DNA of 32,373 bases from JBDIVL01 sp039794405 (GTDB lineage: Bacteria > Planctomycetota > Brocadiia > Brocadiales > Brocadiaceae), in assembly GCA_039794405.1 (NCBI GenBank), contig JBDIVL010000048.1, positions 1 through 32,373 of the forward strand, read 5' to 3'. Shown piece by piece: positions 15,318 to 21,903 of this stretch. Within the stretch, counting starts at the first letter, position 1. Every line of letters begins with the position of its first letter. The notes beneath the pieces were generated by a model that was not told the DNA's origin, searched no databases, and worked only from the letters and a program-made list of their open reading frames with translations. The translations under genes and the position numbers were made by a program.

Positions 15318-17252
15318 ATACTTACGGGGTAAGGTTATGGTAAAAGTCGCTCCTTCCCCGAATTTGCTTTTTACATCTATGCGCCCGTGATGTTCCTGCA
15401 ATATTCTGTAAATCATATATAATCCCAATCCCGTTCCTTTCCCGGGTTCCCGGGTAGTGAAAAAGGGTTCGAATATTTTGGTTAAGTTTTCCCTGGGGAT
15501 GCCTTCTCCCGTATCAGTAAATTCTATTTCGACGGAAGAAGAATTTACCGGTTTTGTAACAATTGTTAGTTTACCTCCCTGAGACATGGCCTGTATTGCA
15601 TTTATGATAATATCAGTAAAGACCTGTTGTATCTGTGTATAATTAGCGCGGATCGCAGGGATATGGGGATCCAAAACCTTATACAATTCAATATTCTGGG
15701 ATGTCAGTTGGTTGCCAAACAGGATAAGAGATTCATCGATTACCTCGTTGACATTTACGTCCGTACTTGTTGTTTCTGATGTACGGGAAAATTTTAATAA
15801 GCCTTCAATGATTTTTTTACAGCGCAGCGCAGAATCGGCAATGAGTTTCATTTCTTTTGGAAAAGTCTGGAATGCCGGGATTTTTTTGAGTTCCTCATCC
15901 TCGGCTTTTTTCATAAGTCTTTTGGCGTATCCCAACACACCGCTGAGCGGGTTGTTAATTTCATGTGCGATACCCGCAGCCAGTTGGCCTATACCAGCGA
16001 GTTTTCCTGCCTGAATGAGCTGTGCCTGGGTTTTCTTAAACTCGGTAATATCTTTGCTGATACCGACCGTTCCAATCATATTTCCGGCCATATCTTTCAG
16101 TTGAGATAAGGTTAGATTAATATCTATGATCTTTTTTTGCTTGGTGATAAATTGGGTTTCTTGGTTGGATACCCTTCCTTCATGTTTGATTTTTTCTAAG
16201 AGCAAATTACTATGGTTTGGGTTAACAAAGAATTCAGATAATGGCTTTTCGGCAGTCTCTTCCTGAGTATATCCAAGTATCTCCTCTGCGCCTTTGTTAA
16301 ACTCTACGATATTGTTTTCTGTATCTGTTGTAATTATCATATCGGCAGAATTATCCAATATGTTTTGCAGGTAGTCCATGGTTCTTTTCAGTTTCTGGTT
16401 TTTCAGTTCGAGCTGTTCTTGTATTTTTGCTTTTTCGATGGCAATAGTTGCCTGGGTTGCAAGGAGTTCAAGAATAGAAATATCTCTTTTTGTAAAAGAA
16501 CGTGGCTTAAAATCGTCTACATAAAGAATGCCTACGATCTTGTTTTCAGTAGTAAGAGGAGTCGCTACCAAAGAACGGATGCCTTCAGCCAAAATGATGC
16601 GGGTGTCAATAAAGGATTCTTCACTGATATCTGGTACCACGATGGGTTGTTTCTGTGAGAGTATTTTACTGGTAAGGCCACCCGGCCTCACTTTCCATCG
16701 TGTTGTTTTTGAAGAAAATTCAGGGCTGAAACCGTGTACAGCAGTAAGTTCCAGTTCATTTTTTTCTGCATTATACAAGGCAAGACTGCCGGCAGGGGTG
16801 TTGGTTATTTCCAGACCGCTCTTTACGATCGTTTGGAATACCTCATTCATTTCCCTTGCGGAAGAGAGCATGATTCCAATGCGATAAAGGGCCTTTTGCT
16901 CGGAAAGGCTTTTTTGAATTTCTTCTTCCTTCTTCCTTCTTTCTTCTACCAGGCTCCACATAAGCCTGGCACTTAAGCCACCTACAATCTCTGTATTTGC
17001 CGACCTGTTTTTTTCGATATCGATGAATACCTGGGGATTTTTTGTAACATCAATGATGACATCTATATCTTCTCTTTTTACTAAATTCTCGTATTGGGTA
17101 TAAGTCGGAATATTGAGTTGGTTCGCAATCTTTAACCCTTCGGCATCCTGGTTGTTGTCGACGACTCCTACAATCTTGAGTTCCTTATCTTCATAGAGGA
17201 TAGGTAAAAGGGCAGATCCTCCCTTGCCTGCCCCAATGAGGAGTACTTTCAT
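15315..17252 (-). CDS. Rossmann-GAF-PAS sensor histidine kinase
   Basis: A soluble 645-residue kinase with no transmembrane segment. Residues 1-95 form a dinucleotide-binding fold with a glycine-rich start (VLLIGAGKGGSALLPIL) and VVGVVDNN-like strand end, as in NAD(P)-binding proteins. A coiled-coil is followed by a GAF domain (about 125-280) and a PAS domain (about 290-405). The HisKA domain has H430 in AAGIAHEINNPLSG, and the ATPase domain has DTGEGIP and GKGTGLGLYM. The ATG is preceded by GGGG eight bases upstream. The nuoF-like stop is only 15 bases before it, so kinase and diaphorase are cotranscribed. Sensing of NAD(H) state is inferred from this and the fold. Confidence 0.9.
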   Translation of the reverse strand: MKVLLIGAGKGGSALLPILYEDKELKIVGVVDNNQDAEGLKIANQLNIPTYTQYENLVKREDIDVIIDVTKNPQVFIDIEKNRSANTEIVGGLSARLMWSLVEERRKKEEEIQKSLSEQKALYRIGIMLSSAREMNEVFQTIVKSGLEITNTPAGSLALYNAEKNELELTAVHGFSPEFSSKTTRWKVRPGGLTSKILSQKQPIVVPDISEESFIDTRIILAEGIRSLVATPLTTENKIVGILYVDDFKPRSFTKRDISILELLATQATIAIEKAKIQEQLELKNQKLKRTMDYLQNILDNSADMIITTDTENNIVEFNKGAEEILGYTQEETAEKPLSEFFVNPNHSNLLLEKIKHEGRVSNQETQFITKQKKIIDINLTLSQLKDMAGNMIGTVGISKDITEFKKTQAQLIQAGKLAGIGQLAAGIAHEINNPLSGVLGYAKRLMKKAEDEELKKIPAFQTFPKEMKLIADSALRCKKIIEGLLKFSRTSETTSTDVNVNEVIDESLILFGNQLTSQNIELYKVLDPHIPAIRANYTQIQQVFTDIIINAIQAMSQGGKLTIVTKPVNSSSVEIEFTDTGEGIPRENLTKIFEPFFTTREPGKGTGLGLYMIYRILQEHHGRIDVKSKFGEGATFTITLPRKY

Positions 17253-17267
17253 AATTTTACCCCATGG

Positions 17268-18944
17268 TTATGTTGTAGGGCTTGGTTGTGATGAAGTTTG
17301 AGTATTTTTTTTATTAATTAATTCTTCATATTCCTGAAGATAATAACGGATTGTAGAAAGTACAGGATTTGCTGCTGTTTGACCCAGACCACATAATGAT
17401 GCTGTCTTGGTAACCTCGGCTAATTCTTTTAACAGACCAATATCCTCTTCCTTGCCTTGTCCTTTTGTAATCCGCGACAGGATGTCCAGCATCCTCTTGG
17501 TTCCAATCCTGCACGGTACACATTTTCCACAGGATTCATCCTGACAGAATTCCATAAAATACCGTGCAATTTCGACCATGGAGGCAGAATCATCCATTAC
17601 AATAAGACCTCCGGAGCCCATAATAGCTCCTACCTCTTTTACCGTTTCATAGTCAATGGGAAGGTCGAGATGCTCAGCGGGAACACACCCGCCTGAAGGA
17701 CCACCCATCTGGGCAGCCTTGAATTTTTTCCTTCCCGGAATACCACCGCCGATATCGAAGACAATTTCCCGTAGTGTAGTTCCCATAGGGACTTCAACAA
17801 GTCCTGTATTTTTAACATTGCCTGCTAATGCGAATATCTTTGTACCTTTACCAGTATCCGTACCAATACTTTTGTAGAATTCAGACCCTTTAAGGATGAT
17901 AACCGGCACGTTTGCGAATGTCTCTACATTATTGATATTTGTAGGTTTCCCCCAGAGACCGCTTGTTGCAGGAAACGGAGGACGAGGACGGGGCATACCA
18001 CGTTTCCCTTCAATGGAGGCGATGAGAGCGGTCTCTTCACCGCATACGAATGCACCAGCACCCATTTTGATTTCTAGATCAAAGCTAAAATGAGAACCGA
18101 GGATGTTTTCACCGAGAAGACCTAACTGCCTTGCCTGTTCTATTGCGATTTTTAAGTGTTCTACTGCGATAGGGTACTCCGCGCGTACATAAATAAATCC
18201 CTTTTTTGATCCAATCGCATAAGCACCGATAAGCATTCCCTCGATTACTGAATGAGGGTCACCCTCCAGGACTGCCCGGTCCATAAAAGCACCCGGATCA
18301 CCTTCATCTCCATTACAAACGATGTACTTTATGTCTCCTGCTGCATTTTTAACAAATTCCCATTTATTTCCTGTAGGGAATCCTGCTCCACCTCTGCCCC
18401 TGAGGCCGGAGTTTTTAATTTCGTGAATAACGTTATCCGGTGTCATGCCAGAGAGTACCTTTGAGATGGCTGCGTATCCATCTCTTAAGATATATTCATG
18501 GATATTTTTCGGATCAATAGTGCCACAATTTTTGAGGACAATCTTTTTTTGCTTGCCGTAAAAAGGAATATCCTGGATATATGGAATACGCTTTCCGGCA
18601 TCTGTATAGCAGAGTCTTTCGATGACTTCGCCTTTGAGAATAGTTCGTGAAATAATCTCTGTAACATCAGCTTCCGTTACCCTACCATAAAAAATACCCA
18701 TCGGCTCGATAGTTAAAACAGGGGCTCTGGCACATAAACCCTGGCAACCTGTATCGACAATTTCTACCTTATCTTTGAGAGATAACATTTCAATCTCAGC
18801 CTTAAATGCCTTGTAGACTTCTTCTGCACCAAGCGCCCTGCAGCCTGTGGTACAGATCAATACCCGTATCATATCAGGGCGATGCTGGGATTCGAGGGAC
18901 TTTCTTAATTTTACAAGTTCGTCAGGATTTTTTAATCTTTCCAA
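17268..18944 (-). CDS. NuoF-like diaphorase subunit (NAD/FMN, Fe-S) of formate dehydrogenase or related complex
   Basis: This subunit takes or gives electrons at NAD through FMN. Residues 25-110 form a thioredoxin-like [2Fe-2S] domain (C31, C35, C67, C71). The NuoF core follows, with RGRGGAGFPTG, YIVCNGDEGDPGAF and GAGAFVCGEETALIASIEG. A [4Fe-4S] site has C472, C475, C478 and C518. At 558 residues it lacks the C-terminal two-cluster ferredoxin domain of bifurcating HydB proteins, so it is closer to the FdsB type of NAD-linked formate dehydrogenase. The start is TTG, supported by AAGGAG eight bases upstream. The adjacent nuoE-like gene and the catalytic subunit at 21904-24600 complete a three-subunit set. 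Confidence 0.9.
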   Translation of the reverse strand: MERLKNPDELVKLRKSLESQHRPDMIRVLICTTGCRALGAEEVYKAFKAEIEMLSLKDKVEIVDTGCQGLCARAPVLTIEPMGIFYGRVTEADVTEIISRTILKGEVIERLCYTDAGKRIPYIQDIPFYGKQKKIVLKNCGTIDPKNIHEYILRDGYAAISKVLSGMTPDNVIHEIKNSGLRGRGGAGFPTGNKWEFVKNAAGDIKYIVCNGDEGDPGAFMDRAVLEGDPHSVIEGMLIGAYAIGSKKGFIYVRAEYPIAVEHLKIAIEQARQLGLLGENILGSHFSFDLEIKMGAGAFVCGEETALIASIEGKRGMPRPRPPFPATSGLWGKPTNINNVETFANVPVIILKGSEFYKSIGTDTGKGTKIFALAGNVKNTGLVEVPMGTTLREIVFDIGGGIPGRKKFKAAQMGGPSGGCVPAEHLDLPIDYETVKEVGAIMGSGGLIVMDDSASMVEIARYFMEFCQDESCGKCVPCRIGTKRMLDILSRITKGQGKEEDIGLLKELAEVTKTASLCGLGQTAANPVLSTIRYYLQEYEELINKKNTQTSSQPSPTT

Positions 18945-18966
18945 GATGGATTCTCCTTACTATAAT

Positions 18967-19461
18967 TTAATAACTTTTGAGAATGTTTTCTGTTTTTTCT
19001 GTGGTTAATTTTCCATAATATCTGTCATCGATCATCATAACAGGGGCCAGGAAACAGGTACCTAAACACGCTACAGGTTTATAAGTAAACTTATAATCTG
19101 AAGTTGTTTCTCCTTCCTGAATCTGAAGAACGTCTGATATTTTTTTCTTTATCTCTGGTGCACCTTTAATATGACATGCCGTACCGGTACAGATCTTGAT
19201 CGTATGTTTACCGCGGGGTTCCATATAAAATTGTGAGTAAAAGGTAACAACCCCATGAATCTTGCTTAAGGGAATGCGGGTTTTTACCGATATTTCTATG
19301 AGGACATCTTTTGGTAAATATCCATAGGCATCTTGCACAAGCTGTAAAATAGGGATAAGGTCAGCATGGGTTGGCTGGCTATATTTTGAAAGTATAGATT
19401 GGCATTGTGTTAAATCAACTGAAGGGCTGTTTTCTTTACAAGAAGAAACATTTTTTTGCAT
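18967..19461 (-). CDS. NuoE-like [2Fe-2S] subunit
   Basis: The small thioredoxin-fold subunit passes electrons to or from the NuoF-like partner. The four ligands are visible as C91 and C96 in ICTGTACHIKG and C132 and C136 in VACLGTCFLAP, with the typical GVVTFYSQF segment before them. I place the start at ATG 19461 (164 residues) because GGAGG lies eight bases upstream, and a longer TTG reading at 19476 would begin over that site. The stop is 22 bases before the nuoF-like start, and purQ ends 35 bases upstream, so all three are probably one transcript. Confidence 0.9.
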   Translation of the reverse strand: MQKNVSSCKENSPSVDLTQCQSILSKYSQPTHADLIPILQLVQDAYGYLPKDVLIEISVKTRIPLSKIHGVVTFYSQFYMEPRGKHTIKICTGTACHIKGAPEIKKKISDVLQIQEGETTSDYKFTYKPVACLGTCFLAPVMMIDDRYYGKLTTEKTENILKSY

Positions 19462-19496
19462 GCATCTTGCCTCCAAAGAATATGTATTTAGATAAC

Positions 19497-20282
19497 TTAA
19501 AAATGAGATTTACTATAATTGACTGCATTTTTAAAAATGAAGAAACCGTCTCCACATCCCCTTAATCTGCTGCGTGTCCAATGTGGATGCTGGGTTGGTT
19601 CTACGTGTCTTTCGGGATGCGGCATCATACCTAAGATTTGACCAGTTGGATCACAGATCCCTGCTATGTTTTGAACGGAACCATTCGGATTCCATGGGTA
19701 GCCTGCTTCTTCACCACGGTCGTCTACATATTTGAGAACGACTTGTTGATTCGTTGTAATTCTGTTAAGGACATGTTCATCCTTTGCGATAAATTTCCCT
19801 TCTCCATGTGCTACAGGTAAGTATAACATTGTGGTATTTTCACTGTTCATAAAGGGAGACTTATATGAGCAAGTTTTTAAGTATACCCATCGGTCTTCAA
19901 ATTTGTTTGAGTCGTTAAAGGTTAACGTAGTCTCCTGGGAATGACTGTCTATGGATGGTAACAGGCCTGCCTTTGTTAATACCTGGAATCCGTTACATAT
20001 ACCGAGAATCAGCTTTTTTTCGGTAATGAAGGTCTTAATATCCTTTTCTAAGTTGTATTTAATCTGATTTGCCAATATTTTACCGGCAGAGACGTCGTCT
20101 CCGTAAGTAAATCCGCCCGGAAGGGCCAGTATTTGATAATCTTTGAGCAACTTTTTATTTGCCAGTAATGTATTAATATGGATTACGTCAACCTTTGCCC
20201 CTGCCTTTTCAAATGCGTACTGCGTTTCGTAATCACAATTTGTTCCTGCAGTTCTGAGGATTAATACTTTTGGTACAAACAT
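19497..20282 (-). CDS. purQ: Phosphoribosylformylglycinamidine synthase glutaminase subunit PurQ
   Basis: PurQ releases ammonia from glutamine for the fourth step of purine synthesis and works with the PurL at 27033-29912. The 261-residue protein has the class I amidotransferase nucleophile C96 in LGICNGFQVL and the His/Glu pair H222 and E224 in GMMPHPERH. The N-terminal strand LRTAGTNCDYET and PGGFTYGDDVSAG are typical. It is the first gene of the minus-strand set that continues into the nuoE-like, nuoF-like and kinase genes. That is an odd pairing of purine synthesis with a redox module. A promoter candidate lies about 210 bases upstream, giving a long leader. Confidence 0.95.
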   Translation of the reverse strand: MFVPKVLILRTAGTNCDYETQYAFEKAGAKVDVIHINTLLANKKLLKDYQILALPGGFTYGDDVSAGKILANQIKYNLEKDIKTFITEKKLILGICNGFQVLTKAGLLPSIDSHSQETTLTFNDSNKFEDRWVYLKTCSYKSPFMNSENTTMLYLPVAHGEGKFIAKDEHVLNRITTNQQVVLKYVDDRGEEAGYPWNPNGSVQNIAGICDPTGQILGMMPHPERHVEPTQHPHWTRSRLRGCGDGFFIFKNAVNYSKSHF

Positions 20283-20489
20283 ATATTTATATCAATTAAA
20301 TTATTTATAGATAAAAATTATCTATGGATTGTATTTGGGATAAATAAGTTATGTTAAACTTTAAAGGATACATTTTTTTGGTAAAAAAACAACAAGAAAG
20401 TGCTTGCTTTAGGAGCTATAGTTATCTAAGGTTGAAACCGAACAGAATTTATCGGAAAATAGGGAATTTTTAACTTTATTAACATCTTA

Positions 20490-20518
20490 ATTATAATACA
20501 TTTTTCCCTATATGTCAT
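20490..20518 (-). promoter_or_regulatory. Promoter candidate for purQ and downstream genes
   Basis: On the minus strand ATGACA (20518-20513) and TATAAT (20495-20490) are 17 bases apart. Transcription would start near 20483, leaving a leader of about 200 bases before purQ. The leader (20283-20483) is AT-rich with only a small ATAGATAA/TTATCTAT hairpin. I see no recognisable riboswitch. Confidence 0.5.
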
Positions 20519-20855
20519 TTTGCAGCCTCATCTATCCTCTTTCTCACCTCTTCCGGTTTCGGGCAACGGCATACTCCATATTTTCCATATTCCATAGCTT
20601 CCTTCGGCATTCACTGCATCTACCTTTGGCAGCGTGTATCTTTATCTCTGCAAGCCATCCGTATTTGACCAACTCAACTGTAACTTTCTTAAGAAGCCCT
20701 TGCTTGTTTCGTTCTCCACTTAAGATTGAAATCAAACCGGCGGCAACTTGACGGTCTAATTCGTCAGATGTTAGGTATCGCTGCGTGCGGTTGTTGTCTT
20801 TGGTCCTATGGTTATTATCTCCTTGATCCGTTAAGATATCTACATGCCAGGCCAT
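20515..20855 (-). pseudogene. Hypothetical protein, possibly a zinc ribbon split by a frameshift
   Basis: A 103-codon frame from 20855 ends in a poor tail after AKGRCSECRRK. A second frame starting at 20610 runs MPKEAMEYGKYGVCRCPKPE and ends RKRIDEAAK at 20515. If one base near 20605 is removed, the two join into a protein of about 120 residues with CSEC and CRCP pairs, a plausible zinc ribbon at the end. The N-terminal part (LTSDELDRQVAAGLISIL) looks like a genuine helix. No good ribosome binding site is seen. It is either frameshifted, a sequencing error, or two overlapping small genes. Family not recognised. Confidence 0.4.
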
Positions 20856-20975
20856 CAGTTTTTTGCACAGTTATAATTGATTCGTTAAGATTATATATCA
20901 ATCAAAGAAGTGTTGATCATAAAGATTGTAGAGAGCGTATTATGTTATGAATCTTTTTATATTTCAAAAATTTTA

Positions 20976-21004
20976 TTGACAGTTGATGATTTTTGCTGTA
21001 TAAG
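20976..21004 (+). promoter_or_regulatory. Strong sigma-70-type promoter
   Basis: A consensus TTGACA (20976-20981) and TATAAG (20999-21004) lie 17 bases apart, the best promoter in the window. The predicted start is near 21011. The first thing downstream is a terminator, not a gene. Confidence 0.7.
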
Positions 21005-21010
21005 TTAAAT

Positions 21011-21099
21011 TACTAATGCTGCAGTGAATAATACTTAATTATATTATAAAGGCTTCGTTCATCTGTATCCTTTAAGGTTCAAATGAACAAAGCCTTTTT
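21011..21099 (+). ncRNA. Candidate small RNA or attenuated leader of about 90 nt
   Basis: The interval runs from the predicted start of the promoter at 20976-21004 to the end of a terminator T-run. It has no convincing ORF. The last 50 bases fold into a 15-bp stem with a loop that holds CCTTTAAGG, itself a palindrome. It could be an independent small RNA or a leader that controls read-through into the zinc-ribbon gene at 21308. I cannot match it to a known RNA family. Confidence 0.45.
21048..21099 (+). terminator. Intrinsic terminator
   Basis: AAAGGCTTCGTTCAT (21048-21062) pairs with ATGAACAAAGCCTTT (21083-21097) with one mismatch, the loop is 20 bases, and the 3' arm ends in TTTTT (21095-21099). 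Confidence 0.75.
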
Positions 21100-21175
21100 C
21101 ATTTCCTAAGACACAGGGAATCATCTTCTTCCCCCTTAAACCTTCCGGGAAATTTTTGTTAAGATCATTTATTTA

Positions 21176-21246
21176 GCCACGAATGGACGCAAATTTATTC
21201 ATTTTGTTTTAAAGTTACAAAGAAATTAATTTGTGGAAATTCGTGA
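21176..21246. repeat. Imperfect inverted repeat of about 70 bp
   Basis: The left end GCCACGAATGGACGCAAATT and the right end AATTTGTGGAAATTCGTGAC share CACGAAT and CAAATT in inverted order, with an AT-rich centre. It resembles the short CCACGAAT-type elements scattered in many genomes. It lies between the terminator and the zinc-ribbon gene. Confidence 0.45.
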
Positions 21247-21307
21247 CGGAATTATTATTTTAATATTTTATCCATAAAAATTTTATTTAAGAAAGGAGAA
21301 ATTATTA

Positions 21308-21592
21308 ATGAACGCATTTTTTGTATGTCCCAAGTGTGGTAATGACAAAGAATTTAATATCTTTACCAGTAGCTTTCAGGCTATTAAGCAATCGCCTGAG
21401 CTTGGGAAGCGTGTAGACGAGAGTGATGTTTTGCCTAGTTTACGACAAAATGATACTTACATTGAATGTAAGTGTTGCTTTCAAAGAGTTGAATATGATA
21501 GTGCTGCGACTATTGGCAAAAGATATATTCAGATGACTCAAAGGCTTTTAAAAGCAAAACGCATCCTGCCAAACAAGGCAACTCAAGTCTAG
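21308..21592 (+). CDS. Small zinc-ribbon protein
   Basis: The 94-residue protein starts with FFVCPKCGN and has CKCCFQ at about residues 53-58, two Cys pairs about 45 residues apart that can bind one zinc. The C-terminal third is a basic helix (GKRYIQMTQRLLKAKR), which could bind nucleic acid. AAAGGAG ten or so bases before the ATG supports expression. Function is unknown. It is alone on this strand and may be controlled by the terminator-bearing leader upstream. Confidence 0.65.
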   Translation: MNAFFVCPKCGNDKEFNIFTSSFQAIKQSPELGKRVDESDVLPSLRQNDTYIECKCCFQRVEYDSAATIGKRYIQMTQRLLKAKRILPNKATQV

Positions 21593-21903
21593 ATTACCTA
21601 ATGACCTTATAGCAAACTTGAAAAGGCTTTAAAAAACCTTTTCAAGAACTATAATGGCTTAAGTGAAATAAGGTTTCTTTTGGTATACAACATGATATTT
21701 TATCGGGAAACCATTCCGTAAAACTCCTTCTTCCTCCTTGCCATAAACATTGTATTAAATTGCTGGTAGTAATTGAGCTTTTGGAAAATTCCAAAAGTAA
21801 CGATGTTTGTCATACCGTGCAGGGGCGAAGCATTTGAATCCTTGAACAGCATTTGACTTATCTTAAATATTTCAAATATTTCGCCCCTTGTTTTTTCAGA
21901 AAA
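21593..21903. other. Convergent intergenic region with three hairpins
   Basis: No gene seen. Between the zinc-ribbon gene and the end of the formate dehydrogenase gene lie three hairpins. The first is a perfect 10-bp stem CTTGAAAAGG/CCTTTTCAAG (21617-21646). The second is a perfect 9-bp stem CTTTTGGAA/TTCCAAAAG (21778-21797). The third is the longer repeat at 21821-21889. The first probably ends the zinc-ribbon transcript although it lacks a T-run. Confidence 0.6.
21821..21889. repeat. Inverted repeat with GGGGCGAA ends
   Basis: AGGGGCGAAGCATTTGA (21821-21837) is the inverse of TCAAATATTTCGCCCCT (21872-21888) except at two positions. A T-run (21891-21896) follows the right arm. It looks like a dispersed palindromic element placed at the junction of two converging genes, where it may also stop transcription. 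Confidence 0.55.

Larger units (their letters stand above)
20856..21307 (+). other. Intergenic region with promoter, terminator and inverted repeat
   Basis: No gene of recognisable kind. It contains a well-formed promoter (20976-21004), a strong intrinsic terminator about 45 bases after the expected transcript start (21048-21099), a long imperfect inverted repeat (21176-21246), and the AAAGGAG site for the small zinc-ribbon gene. Confidence 0.7.

Noticed and set aside
20283..20483. Long purQ leader as a purine riboswitch
   Set aside because: No conserved purine-aptamer junction or terminator hairpin can be found; the stretch is AT-rich with one weak stem.
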